Both the position numbers and the translations under genes were made by a program. Under the pieces are notes generated by a model. It did not search any database. It worked only from the letters and a program-made list of their open reading frames with translations, and was not told the origin of the DNA. Positions 24,099-32,463 of a stretch of 51,584 bases of DNA are shown here, in pieces (within the stretch, counting starts at the first letter, position 1; every line of letters starts with the position of its first letter). Origin of the DNA: Nitrospirota bacterium (GTDB taxonomy: Bacteria > Nitrospirota > Thermodesulfovibrionia > UBA6902); contig JACQZE010000004.1 of NCBI GenBank assembly GCA_016207885.1, forward strand, positions 1 to 51,584. The letters run 5' to 3'.

Positions 24099-24477
24099 CG
24101 GCATATTAGCTGACACAAGCGTATGGATAGAGTTCTTCAAACTGGAATCTTTAACAGGCAAGAAACTTGAGTCGCTTATAATTAAAAACTCCATATGGAC
24201 CTGCGGAGTGATACTCTTTGAACTGCTGCAGGGAGTAAGGTCAGGAGATGAAAAGGCATTAATTCTTGAAACCCTGTCGGATATGAAGCATATGGAAATG
24301 ACACAGCCGCTTTGGGGAAAGGCAGCTGAACTTTCCGCCTTATTAAAAAGGAAAGGGTTGAATCTGCCGCAGTCAGACATATTCATCGCATCCATCGCCA
24401 TAGAACATAACCTCTCAGTATTCACCCTCGACAAGCATTTTAAACAGATACCCGGAGTAAGAATATATAAGGCATAA
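24082..24477 (+). CDS. vapC: VapC-type PIN-domain toxin
   Basis: 131 residues. The PIN acidic residues are present: D11 (LADTSVWIEFF), E47 (LFELLQG), D99 (QSDIFIAS) and D117 (TLDKHF). VapC enzymes cleave tRNA or the sarcin-ricin loop. The pair is different in sequence from the PIN pair at 7999-8621, so it is not a recent duplicate. Confidence 0.92.
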   Translation: MEEKNNGILADTSVWIEFFKLESLTGKKLESLIIKNSIWTCGVILFELLQGVRSGDEKALILETLSDMKHMEMTQPLWGKAAELSALLKRKGLNLPQSDIFIASIAIEHNLSVFTLDKHFKQIPGVRIYKA

Positions 24478-24567
24478 CATCCATCACAATAGGCTATGAT
24501 TGTATTCCCCTCCCTGGTTAATTCCTTATCTTGAAAATGCAAATGGAAATGGTCTTTAATTATAACC

Positions 24568-25083
24568 ATGACCGATATCATCTCTGCTGAAATAATCGAG
24601 AAGAAGATCTATCTTATCCGTGGACTCAAAGTCATGCTTGACCGCGACCTTGCAGAACTGTATGAAGTAGACACCAAGGTTTTTAACCAAGCTATTAAAA
24701 GAAATGCCAAAAGATTTCCAGACGATTTTATGTTTCAATTAAGCCAATCAGAAGCGGCAGAACTTTCAAGGTCACAATTTGTGACCTTGAAGAGAGGCCA
24801 AAACATCAAATACTTACCCTATGCCTTCACTGAAAATGGAGTAGCCATGCTGTCCGGTGTTCTGAATAGTGACAGGGCAATAACGGTCAACATTCAGATA
24901 ATGAGAACATTCACAAAACTGCGTGAAATGCTCTCGTCCCATAAAGAGTTAAGGCAGAAGATCGAGGAGATGGAAAAGAAGTATGACAATCAGTTCAAGA
25001 TCGTTTTTGACGCCATCCGCCAGCTGATGACACCGCCTGAGACTAAGAGTAAAAAGATTATTGGATTTGGAGGAGAAAAGTGA
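24568..25083 (+). CDS. ORF6N-domain protein
   Basis: 171 residues. The N-terminal ~90 residues are an ORF6N domain: [30 protein letters not shown], then [10 protein letters not shown] and [14 protein letters not shown] helical, coiled-coil-like C-terminal part follows (about 105-150). ORF6N domains are found in phage and mobile-element DNA-binding proteins, often next to a KilA-type partner; bacterial chromosomal copies are usually orphan regulators or phage remnants. No phage structural genes are near. No good ribosome binding site is seen. Confidence 0.85.
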   Translation: MTDIISAEIIEKKIYLIRGLKVMLDRDLAELYEVDTKVFNQAIKRNAKRFPDDFMFQLSQSEAAELSRSQFVTLKRGQNIKYLPYAFTENGVAMLSGVLNSDRAITVNIQIMRTFTKLREMLSSHKELRQKIEEMEKKYDNQFKIVFDAIRQLMTPPETKSKKIIGFGGEK

Positions 25084-25142
25084 GAAATTAAGGAAGTCCG
25101 ACTTACATGATATTACAAATCCTACTTTTTGATTTTTATGCT

Positions 25143-25167
25143 TGCTTGATTACTAATTAATCAAGCA
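25143..25167. repeat. Perfect 10-bp inverted repeat between the ORF6N gene and the membrane coiled-coil gene
   Basis: TGCTTGATTA and TAATCAAGCA flank CTAAT. The position, 63 bases before the next gene, suits an operator. There is no T-run, so a terminator is less likely. It could be a binding site for the ORF6N protein, but that is a guess. Confidence 0.6.
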
Positions 25168-25229
25168 TAATATGCGAAAATTCAAAAATAGATTTCCCTG
25201 AATACTTAAAAAGTAATTCTAAATTAGAA

Positions 25230-26072
25230 ATGTACTTTAATGAAATCATAACTGCGATTATTGCAATACCAGATGTTGTCTGGGCTGCTATTATTGCTTC
25301 ATTTCTCACATTAGGAGGCGTGTTATTAACTAATAGAGGAAGCAATAAGCGACTCACTAACCAACTATTGCACGATGCTCAACAAAGGGATAGGGAACGC
25401 AGCATGGAACTGAAACGAGAAGTATATCTTAAAGCAACTGAAGCCATTACAGTAAATCACATGATTTTAATGAAACTTACAAATTTAAATGTTCAAGAAC
25501 TGGAAATAGCTCAACAATTTTCAAACGCTGCTGCAACTATTGCTAAAGTGAATATTATTGCATCTACGAAAACAGTGAACGCAGTATCTGATTTATCATC
25601 AGAACTTGGAGAAAACTATCTCCAACTTTTAGCTCAAAGAATCCCTCTTGTTCAACGAAAAGCCAATATCGAAGTTTTGAATATTCTTATTAACAAGTTT
25701 TCTTCTGAACGAGATCAGATGATTGAGTTAATGAAAAAAAGCAATATCCAAGGCAACTATGATGAAAGACTTTGGAAAGTCATTAATGACAATTTTGAAT
25801 TTGCTGGAGAACAAATAAAGAAATATTCAAACGAACGAGACCAACTGTTAGCGTTGAATAATCAAGAATTAGTAAACTTTACAAAAGATTGTTTTCAGGC
25901 ATCAAAGAAAGTCGGCAATTTTTTTATACCTGCAATTCAAGCTATTAGAGAAGAAATGGATATACCGTTTGATGAAGACGGATATAAAGATACCATAGAA
26001 CGCTCGTGGTCAAAAGCCGAACGTTCTATGAGTAAGTTTATTGAAGAGTTAACAAACAAGAAAAACCAATAA
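25230..26072 (+). CDS. AT-rich membrane-anchored coiled-coil protein, unknown
   Basis: 280 residues. One N-terminal hydrophobic segment (about 5-34, ITAIIAIPDVVWAAIIASFLT) is followed by charged helical sequence with many Q, E, K and N. The pattern (short periplasmic start, single membrane helix, then a basic NRGSNKRL stretch and a long cytosolic helical part) is like many phage-defence-associated or island-encoded unknowns. The codon use is visibly more AT-rich than the genes around it, suggesting transfer. No family recognised; no ribosome site of note. Confidence 0.6.
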   Translation: MYFNEIITAIIAIPDVVWAAIIASFLTLGGVLLTNRGSNKRLTNQLLHDAQQRDRERSMELKREVYLKATEAITVNHMILMKLTNLNVQELEIAQQFSNAAATIAKVNIIASTKTVNAVSDLSSELGENYLQLLAQRIPLVQRKANIEVLNILINKFSSERDQMIELMKKSNIQGNYDERLWKVINDNFEFAGEQIKKYSNERDQLLALNNQELVNFTKDCFQASKKVGNFFIPAIQAIREEMDIPFDEDGYKDTIERSWSKAERSMSKFIEELTNKKNQ

Positions 26073-26180
26073 TAACAAACAGTGAAACTTCATTATTGAT
26101 AATTAGAAAACTTTTATGAAATTTCTCGCCCCTTTGCCTAAGTGGTGGGAAAAGTTAGATTCCCAATCGACTGCTCACGG

Positions 26181-26196
26181 TATGATTTAAATCATA
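26181..26196. promoter_or_regulatory. Perfect 16-bp palindrome, CRP/FNR-like operator of the zinc-ribbon genes
   Basis: TATGATTTAAATCATA reads the same on both strands. Its core TGAT-N4-ATCA fits CRP/FNR-superfamily sites. Its centre (26188.5) lies about 42 bases before the predicted start at 26230-26232, the position of a class II activator. The matching -35 hexamer is poor, which fits an activator-dependent promoter. Confidence 0.6.
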
Positions 26197-26216
26197 CAAA
26201 ACTCACCCGCCATTCC

Positions 26217-26225
26217 TGTTATAAT
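26217..26225 (+). promoter_or_regulatory. Extended -10 element at the FmdB-type gene
   Basis: TGTTATAAT ends five bases before the ATG. This predicts a leaderless mRNA, as at the PilZ gene. There is no Shine-Dalgarno sequence. Confidence 0.6.
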
Positions 26226-26230
26226 TAATC

Positions 26231-26437
26231 ATGCCGATATACGAATACAGGTGCAATGAATGCGGTGAAGAGTTTGAGAAGCTTGTCATGGGGAAGGATG
26301 CTGCTATCTCATGCCCGAAATGCGATTCAAAAGATGTAACGAAAAAACTCTCGGTCTTCGGCTTGAGCGGATCTGAGAAGCAGGCTCCGTCAGGATGCAC
26401 TTCTTGCAGCAAGTCAAGCTGCGGCACACGTCATTAG
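26231..26437 (+). CDS. FmdB-type zinc-ribbon protein
   Basis: 68 residues. It starts MPIYEYRCNECGEEFEKL and has CPKC about 20 residues later, giving the two CxxC knuckles of the FmdB/CxxC_CxxC_SSSS family. The C-terminal tail is Ser/Cys-rich. Roles are unknown; in some bacteria members are linked to amidase or metal-related regulation. It precedes a second zinc-ribbon gene by 39 bases, so the two likely form one unit under the palindrome-controlled promoter. Confidence 0.82.
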   Translation: MPIYEYRCNECGEEFEKLVMGKDAAISCPKCDSKDVTKKLSVFGLSGSEKQAPSGCTSCSKSSCGTRH

Positions 26438-26476
26438 GCATAAGTCACAATAGAAAATACAACAGGAGGTTTTGAT

Positions 26477-26767
26477 ATGGGAGAAGGATGCGGATGTGGT
26501 TGCGGCAGCGGCGGTGGAGGGCCTTTTGCTGAAGGCAGGGAGCTTGTGGAGTTTGTATCTAAGGCGCATGGCGGAGCGATCAAGGATCAACTGCTCCAGG
26601 ACGGCGGGTTAAAAACAAAGTGCCAGGGATGCGGCGAGCCTTTTACACTTAAAACATTTGTAGGGAAATGCCCGAAATGCGGAGGCGTGCATGCTGTCTC
26701 GCCGCCGAGATGTTCTGATGCTGCGAATATCCAGTACGCGGGTAAAGGCTTTAAACTGCCTGAATAG
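26477..26767 (+). CDS. Glycine/cysteine-rich start, zinc-ribbon protein, unknown
   Basis: 96 residues. It opens with MGEGCGCGCGSGGGG, a Cys/Gly patch that could bind metal. A zinc ribbon follows (KCQGCGEPF then GKCPKCGGVH). AGGAGG lies about eight bases before the ATG. It follows the FmdB-type gene by 39 bases. I do not know a function, but the Gly/Cys N-terminus and the ribbon suggest metal binding or a redox role. Confidence 0.7.
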   Translation: MGEGCGCGCGSGGGGPFAEGRELVEFVSKAHGGAIKDQLLQDGGLKTKCQGCGEPFTLKTFVGKCPKCGGVHAVSPPRCSDAANIQYAGKGFKLPE

Positions 26768-26799
26768 ATAGAACCTATCTATAAACTTAAGATTAAGAT

Positions 26800-26867
26800 G
26801 TCATTCCCGCAAGCAAAGCGCGTCGGGAATCCCTACTGGAGAAAGATTCCGGACAAGCCGGAATGAC
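26800..26867. repeat. MITE-like intergenic repeat with nested inverted repeats
   Basis: Outer arms GTCATTCC (26800-26807) and GGAATGAC (26860-26867) enclose two smaller hairpins: ATTCCCG/CGGGAAT and ATTCCGG/CCGGAAT. This clover-like pattern (TCATTCCCGC ... GGGAATCC ... GATTCCGG ... CCGGAATGA) recurs in many bacterial genomes as a non-coding mobile repeat. It lies between the zinc-ribbon genes and a terminator. Confidence 0.75.
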
Positions 26868-26912
26868 TAAAACAGGGCACTTTATAGACATACTCTGAAT
26901 AACCACGGCCAC

Positions 26913-26949
26913 AAAAAAGACCCCTGCTAAACACAGGGGTCTTTTTTTA
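26913..26949. terminator. Bidirectional rho-independent terminator
   Basis: AGACCCCTG and CAGGGGTCT flank CTAAACA. A-run on the left and T-run on the right make it work in both directions. It separates the plus-strand zinc-ribbon genes from the minus-strand lipoprotein gene. Confidence 0.93.
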
Positions 26950-26979
26950 TCTGCTTTACCTAATGTGAAAGATCGTGAA

Positions 26980-27099
26980 TTATTTCTTTGTAGTATCAGC
27001 CTGTTCCTGTTTCACAGCGTTATCTCTGTACTTGCAGGTTGTGGAGCAGCCGGCCAATGTAAATGAGAGGACAATTAATAATACGGCAAGTTTTTTCAT
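26980..27099 (-). CDS. 39-residue lipoprotein
   Basis: A very short gene. It begins MKKLAVLLIVLSFTLAGC, a typical lipoprotein signal with the lipobox LAGC, so the mature lipid-anchored peptide would have only about 22 residues (CSTTCKYRDNAVKQEQ...). GGAGGA lies five bases before the ATG at 27097-27099. It is followed within 30 bases by the bidirectional terminator. Entericidin-like size, but no sequence match is claimed. Confidence 0.72.
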   Translation of the reverse strand: MKKLAVLLIVLSFTLAGCSTTCKYRDNAVKQEQADTTKK

Positions 27100-27162
27100 A
27101 TAACTCCTCCTTTTATTGTTCAAGTCAATTTTATATAAATTATAAGTATTATTTGCAAATAT

Positions 27163-29082
27163 TCAAGCTTTTTTTGTCTTTATGTAATTAAGCATCCCGC
27201 CGGCAAGGATCATCTCTTTCTCCCGCTCAGTAAGGCCATGCTCAATTTTATACTCTATTCCTGACTTGCCTGTCATCGTGACTGAGGCGGATGTCTTTAT
27301 ATCCTTTGCGAGCGACGGGAAGAATATCTCATCATTCTCACTTAACAGGTCATATATTTCATCCTTGACAGTAAGGGGAAGTATGCCGAAGTTCACAAGA
27401 TTGTCCCTGTGGATGCGGGCGAAGGATTTTGCCAGGACAGCCTTGATGCCGAGATACATCGGCGCAAGCGCGGCATGCTCCCTGCTTGAACCCTGTCCGT
27501 AATTTGTCCCTCCGAGAATTATGCCTGCGCCTGAGGCTTTAGCCTTTGCGGGAAAAGAAGGATCAACCTTTGAGAAGACATATTCACTTATCGCCGGTAT
27601 GTTCGACCTCAACGGCAGTATCTTGGCTCCGGCAGGCATGATGTCATCGGTGGTTATATTATCATCAACCTTAATTATTACCTTGGCTTTTAAAGATTCC
27701 CCGATCTCATCAGCCAGAGGGAACGGCTTTATATTCGGGCCTCTTAATATCTCAACCTTCTCAGGCTCTTCAGACGGAGGTATTATGAGTGAGTCGTCTA
27801 TATCATATTTCTCAGGAACGCCTACAGGAGCAAAGCCTTTAACATATTCACGTGCATCGGTTATCGTGCCTGTGATCGCTGAGGCTGCCGCTGTGAGCGG
27901 GCTGCACAAGTAGACCTTATCATTCTGAGTGCCGCTTCTTCCCGGGAAGTTCCTGTTGAATGTGCGAAGAGAGACCGAGCCGGTTGGCGGAGACTGTCCC
28001 ATGCCTATGCATGGCCCGCATGTGCATTCAAGCAGGCGCGCGCCTGCGGAGATAAGGTCGGACAGAGCCCCGTTCTCAGTTATCATCTTTAAGACCTGTC
28101 GTGAACCCGGGCTTATCGTCAGGCTCACCTTTGGATGAACCTTTCTTCCTTTCATAATCCTCGCCGCGGAAACGATATCAGCAAAAGATGAGTTGACACA
28201 GCTGCCGATGCAGACCTGGTCTACGGCCATTCCTGAAAGCTCTTTAACAGTCATCACCTTATCCGGGCTTGACGGCGCTGACGCAAGAGGCTCAAGCTCG
28301 TTCACAGCTATAGAAATCTCTTCATCATAAGATGCATCGCTGTCAGCCTTAAGCTCTGACCAGTCTTTTTCACGCCCCTGAGCCTTGAAGAATGCGAGTG
28401 TCTGTTCATCAGAGGGGAATATCGAAGAAGTGGCTCCAAGCTCTGCGCCCATGTTGGTTATCGTCGCCCTTTCAGGGAGGGTGAGGTGTTTGAGTCCTTC
28501 GCCGCTGTATTCAATGACCTTTCCGACGCCGCCCTTTACAGTGAGCTTCCTGAGAACCTCAAGTATTATGTCCTTGGCGCTTACGCCCGGCTGAAATGTG
28601 CCTGTCAGATTTACGCGCACCACCTTGGGCATCACAAGCCAGAAAGGCTCTCCTGCCATGGCAAGAGCGACATTAAGCCCTCCCGCGCCGATGGCAAGCA
28701 TGCCTGCTGCGCCTGCATTCGGGGTATGGCTGTCTGAACCTATGAGCGTCTCTCCGGGTTTTGCAAACCTCTCCAGATGAACCTGATGGCATATGCCGTT
28801 GCCGGGCTTTGAAAAATATAGGCCGTACTTGCTTGCGATGGACTGAAGGAACCTGTGGTCATCCGCATTCTCATATCCTGACTGAAGCGTATTGTGGTCA
28901 ACATAGCTGACCGAAAGTTTAGTCTTTACCCTGGGTATGCCCATGGCCTCAAACTCAAGATACGCCATCGTGCCTGTCGCATCCTGCGTCAAAGTCTGGT
29001 CAATGGAAATGGCTATCTCATTTCCGGGCTTCATCGTGCCTGAGACTAAATGCGCTGCTATAAGTTTCTGAGTGACATTCAT
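27163..29082 (-). CDS. Aconitate hydratase
   Basis: 639 residues, shorter than AcnA (~890) and close to the putative-aconitase (TIGR01342-like) form. The iron-sulfur cluster cysteines are in QVCIGSCVNSSF and CTCGPCIGMG. Substrate-binding residues appear in GSDSHTPNAGAAG and in the C-terminal swivel-domain GGTNYGQGSSREHAAL. It isomerises citrate and isocitrate in the TCA cycle, probably in forward or reductive form. It lies 30 bases after rseP and is probably last in that envelope operon. Confidence 0.9.
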   Translation of the reverse strand: MNVTQKLIAAHLVSGTMKPGNEIAISIDQTLTQDATGTMAYLEFEAMGIPRVKTKLSVSYVDHNTLQSGYENADDHRFLQSIASKYGLYFSKPGNGICHQVHLERFAKPGETLIGSDSHTPNAGAAGMLAIGAGGLNVALAMAGEPFWLVMPKVVRVNLTGTFQPGVSAKDIILEVLRKLTVKGGVGKVIEYSGEGLKHLTLPERATITNMGAELGATSSIFPSDEQTLAFFKAQGREKDWSELKADSDASYDEEISIAVNELEPLASAPSSPDKVMTVKELSGMAVDQVCIGSCVNSSFADIVSAARIMKGRKVHPKVSLTISPGSRQVLKMITENGALSDLISAGARLLECTCGPCIGMGQSPPTGSVSLRTFNRNFPGRSGTQNDKVYLCSPLTAAASAITGTITDAREYVKGFAPVGVPEKYDIDDSLIIPPSEEPEKVEILRGPNIKPFPLADEIGESLKAKVIIKVDDNITTDDIMPAGAKILPLRSNIPAISEYVFSKVDPSFPAKAKASGAGIILGGTNYGQGSSREHAALAPMYLGIKAVLAKSFARIHRDNLVNFGILPLTVKDEIYDLLSENDEIFFPSLAKDIKTSASVTMTGKSGIEYKIEHGLTEREKEMILAGGMLNYIKTKKA

Positions 29083-29112
29083 AAGATAAACTCCTTCTTT
29101 TTTAATTCCGGC

Positions 29113-30459
29113 TTACCACTGCCCCCAGACCTTCTGCGCCCACGGCACGATAACCTTGATGGTGTCGTTATACAGAACAAAAGCTATAAGCATCAGAAGC
29201 AGGCCGAAGCCGATCTTTGTCAATATATCCTGAAATTTTTCATTTAAGGGTTTTCCCCTGACAGCTTCAATGCACAGGAATACGAGATGCCCTCCGTCCA
29301 GGACCGGAACGGGAAAGAGGTTGATGACAGCAAGGTTAACGCTGATCAGCGCGATGAGATAAAAGTAATCAGCCATTCCTGATGATGCAGCCTTGGACGC
29401 TTCATTCACAATTACGATCGGGCCGCCTAACATCTTTGACGACATGTTGCCTGTTATCAGCCTTCCTGCCACATCCAGCGTAAGGGCGCACCATCCATAA
29501 ACAGCCTGAACACCTTTCACAGGCGCAGACCAAATACTTGAACTCTGGATAACATTAAAACCCATTCCCTTTGATATGCCTATCCTGCCGTCAGCATCTG
29601 TCCTGACCTTTATGTCTATAACAGCCTCGCCCCTTTTTACATTAAGAGTTATCTCTGTGTCAGGATTCCCTGATATCAGCTTTGCCATCTCACCCCAGTC
29701 GCCCACCGCCTCACCGTTTACAGCAAGGACCGTGTCGCCTTCTTTCAGTCCAGCCTTCATTGCAGGCGAATCCTTGACAATGCCCTCAAGCCTTGTAGAG
29801 AGCCTTGATATGCCGATATCACCGATAGTGCTCTCATCCCCATTCTTGTTTCTGACCTTAGTCTCCTGAGGAGTTACGGCAATATCAATTATGAGCTCGC
29901 CTCTTTTTACCTTAATAAAGACTTCTTTAAGGGGGCTCTTCATGACAACCTCGTCGATCTCTACCCAGGTGCTGATCTCCTTGCCGTTCACGGAAAGCAC
30001 GGTATCCCCGGACCTCAAGCCTGCATTCATTGCAGGCGAGTCTTTGGTGATGCCCTCTATCTTTGTATTGGTCAGGTCACTTAAGACCGGTATTACCACC
30101 GGAAGGCTCGCGCTCAGGAATGCAACAAAAATAAGGTATGCAAGTACCAGGTTAAATATGGGCCCGGAGATCACTATGGCCGCCCTCTTCCATACAGGCT
30201 GATTATTGTAAGCCCTCGGGATGTCCTCCTCAGGTATCTCGTCTTCCGAATCCTCGCCTAAAGGTTTTACATAGCCGCCGAGAGGCAGAGCTGAGAGTAT
30301 GTATTCCGTCTCGCCGATCTTCTTCCCGAATATCTTCGGCCCGAAGCCAATCGAGAACTTGAGTACCTTTACATTTACAAGCTTTGCAACGAGAAAGTGT
30401 CCGAGCTCATGAAAAAAGATCAGAAGCCCGAAGAGTATTACTGCCCATAGTATTGTCAT
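29113..30459 (-). CDS. rseP: Site-2 protease RseP, two PDZ domains
   Basis: 448 residues. The zinc motif HELGH is at about 17-21 in the first membrane helix, and the second ligand motif NLFPVPVLDGGH is near residue 390. Two PDZ domains lie between (about 120-200 and 215-295), as in E. coli RseP. It performs regulated intramembrane proteolysis of anti-sigma factors and signal-peptide remnants. It is in the uppS-cdsA-dxr-rseP order seen in many diderms. No bamA or lpx genes follow; aconitase does. Confidence 0.95.
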   Translation of the reverse strand: MTILWAVILFGLLIFFHELGHFLVAKLVNVKVLKFSIGFGPKIFGKKIGETEYILSALPLGGYVKPLGEDSEDEIPEEDIPRAYNNQPVWKRAAIVISGPIFNLVLAYLIFVAFLSASLPVVIPVLSDLTNTKIEGITKDSPAMNAGLRSGDTVLSVNGKEISTWVEIDEVVMKSPLKEVFIKVKRGELIIDIAVTPQETKVRNKNGDESTIGDIGISRLSTRLEGIVKDSPAMKAGLKEGDTVLAVNGEAVGDWGEMAKLISGNPDTEITLNVKRGEAVIDIKVRTDADGRIGISKGMGFNVIQSSSIWSAPVKGVQAVYGWCALTLDVAGRLITGNMSSKMLGGPIVIVNEASKAASSGMADYFYLIALISVNLAVINLFPVPVLDGGHLVFLCIEAVRGKPLNEKFQDILTKIGFGLLLMLIAFVLYNDTIKVIVPWAQKVWGQW

Positions 30460-30484
30460 AAATTAATTTCTCCAATGATTGTTA

Positions 30485-31630
30485 TCAATTTCCGATGAAC
30501 TCCCCTGCCTTATTTCTTGCCCATTCCGAAGCATGCATTACATCTTCAATGCTCTCACATGGCTTCACATCGTGAGCAGTCATTGTATCAGAAACGAGTC
30601 CCGGGATTCCTGTGAAAGGGATCCGCCCCTTTAGAAACTTCTCTACCGCAACCTCGTTAGCCGTGTTTAAAACAGCAGGCATAGTGCCGCCCGCCCTGAT
30701 AGCGTCATAACAAAGCGCGAGCGATTCATATTTATCCATATCCGGCTCCTCGAACATAAGCCCGCCGAGTTTTCCAAAGTCGAGAAAAGGCATCACATCC
30801 CTGAGCCGTTCCGGATATGAGACGGCGTAGCTGATGGCGCCCTTCATATCAGGGATTGACATCTGCGCGATGATGCTTCCGTCAATGAACTCGACCATCG
30901 AATGCACAATGCTCTGCGGATGTACCACGACCCCTATCTTCTCAACAGGCATCCCGAAGAGCCAGTACGCCTCTATGACCTCAAGCCCCTTGTTCATGAG
31001 CGTTGCAGAGTCTATCGTTATCTTCCGCCCCATCTCCCAGTTTGGATGTTTCAATGCCTCCGCAGGTGTTACCTTGCCCAGCTCTGCCTTGCTCTTTTCA
31101 AGGAACGGCCCTCCTGAAGCCGTAAGTATTATCCTTCTGACCTCATTCATCTCCCTGCCGTGCAGGCACTGAAAGACAGCGCTGTGCTCGCTGTCAACAG
31201 GGAGTATCCTGACATTATTTTTTGATGCCTCGGACATGATGATCCCGCCTGCCATGACCAGCGCCTCCTTATTGGCAAGCGCGACATCCTTGCCTGCCTG
31301 CACCGCCGCAAGTGTAGGCAGAAGTCCGGCTGAACCCACTATTGCCGAGACCACTATATCAACACCATTGAGCCGGGCTGCTTCAACAACACCCTCCTCG
31401 CCTGAAAGTATCTCTACGGGAAGCCCTTTCTTCCTTAACTCCGCTGCGGAAGCTTCATCGAATACAGCTACAACCTCCGGCCTCAATGCAGTTATCTGGG
31501 ACTCAAGAAGTTCTATGTTGCTCATAACGGCAAGCGCCGAGACCTTGAACAGTTCAGGATTGCGCATGACGATCTCTACAGTATTCTTTCCGATGGAACC
31601 GGTCGATCCTAAAATAGAGAGGTTTTTCAA
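30485..31630 (-). CDS. dxr: 1-deoxy-D-xylulose 5-phosphate reductoisomerase
   Basis: 381 residues, normal length. NADPH motif LGSTGSIGKNT at 6-16; metal-binding and active-site motif PVDSEHSA near 150 and NKGLEVIEAYWLFG near 220. It makes methylerythritol phosphate, the committed step of the MEP isoprenoid pathway, supplying IPP for UppS next door. Its start overlaps the cdsA stop (ATGA) and it precedes rseP by 25 bases. Confidence 0.96.
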   Translation of the reverse strand: MKNLSILGSTGSIGKNTVEIVMRNPELFKVSALAVMSNIELLESQITALRPEVVAVFDEASAAELRKKGLPVEILSGEEGVVEAARLNGVDIVVSAIVGSAGLLPTLAAVQAGKDVALANKEALVMAGGIIMSEASKNNVRILPVDSEHSAVFQCLHGREMNEVRRIILTASGGPFLEKSKAELGKVTPAEALKHPNWEMGRKITIDSATLMNKGLEVIEAYWLFGMPVEKIGVVVHPQSIVHSMVEFIDGSIIAQMSIPDMKGAISYAVSYPERLRDVMPFLDFGKLGGLMFEEPDMDKYESLALCYDAIRAGGTMPAVLNTANEVAVEKFLKGRIPFTGIPGLVSDTMTAHDVKPCESIEDVMHASEWARNKAGEFIGN

Positions 31631-32460
31631 ATGAACCCCAATAAAAAGTAAAGAACAGGGCCTGCGACAAGAACCCCGTCAAGTTTATCAAGAACGCCGC
31701 CATGCCCCGGGAAGAGAGCGCCGGAATCCTTCACACCGGCGTCACGCTTGAACATTGATTCGATCAGATCGCCGAAGATCGTTACTGATCCCAAGACAGC
31801 TCCAATGACCACAACTGCAAACACTGTCAGGTTGAGGTTTTCCAATATGTCGCCAAAGCCGAATATATAAGATATGAGAAGGCTCCCGGCGATCCCTCCA
31901 ACTATGCTGCCGGCAGCGCCTTCATATGTTTTGTTAGGGCTGAGAGACGGGCAGAGCTTGCGCTTTCCAAGGTAAGTTCCGACATAATAAGCGGTGCTGT
32001 CAGCAAGCCACACTGAAGTGTAAAGCAGAAAGATATAATACCTTCCGTATGCATCGCCTCTCAGCAGCCATTGAAAGGACATAAACCACAATATATACAA
32101 ATACCCTGTCGCAACAGGGCCGATCCCGCTCATCGCCCCGGCCGGTGAGTCAAATGCGAAGAGCCTTATCAGGAGAAGGATTAGAAAGCTGAAAAACATC
32201 GTCTCAATGATCAGGTACGGGGAAAAACATATTATAAAAAATAATAATGTTCCGGCAACAAGCGCAGGAATGCTTAGTTTATGGGGCATCTTGTACATCG
32301 CGTAAAATTCATGAAGCGCGGCAATGCTGACTATCAATAAGAGGATGAAGAACCAGGGCTCCGGCCTTGTGTATTGTATGAACAGAATCAGGAGGGGTAT
32401 TACGCAGGCAGCGACGATCAGTCTTTTGAAATCAAAGGGCTTTTTCACAGTATCCCGCAT
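31627..32460 (-). CDS. cdsA: Phosphatidate cytidylyltransferase
   Basis: 277 residues with about eight membrane segments. The CDP-diglyceride synthase signature is near the C-terminus: GDLIESMFKRDAGVKDSG followed by PGHGGVLDKLDGV. The enzyme makes CDP-diacylglycerol from CTP and phosphatidic acid in the inner membrane, the precursor of all phospholipids. It lies three bases after uppS and overlaps dxr by four bases. Confidence 0.95.
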   Translation of the reverse strand: MRDTVKKPFDFKRLIVAACVIPLLILFIQYTRPEPWFFILLLIVSIAALHEFYAMYKMPHKLSIPALVAGTLLFFIICFSPYLIIETMFFSFLILLLIRLFAFDSPAGAMSGIGPVATGYLYILWFMSFQWLLRGDAYGRYYIFLLYTSVWLADSTAYYVGTYLGKRKLCPSLSPNKTYEGAAGSIVGGIAGSLLISYIFGFGDILENLNLTVFAVVVIGAVLGSVTIFGDLIESMFKRDAGVKDSGALFPGHGGVLDKLDGVLVAGPVLYFLLGFI

Positions 32461-32463
32461 CTC

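Noticed and set aside
23740-24540. Similar TTAATTCCTTAT stretches before vapB and before the ORF6N gene
   Set aside because: Similarity is short (about 12 bases) and flanks do not align; it may be chance and not a target-site duplication.
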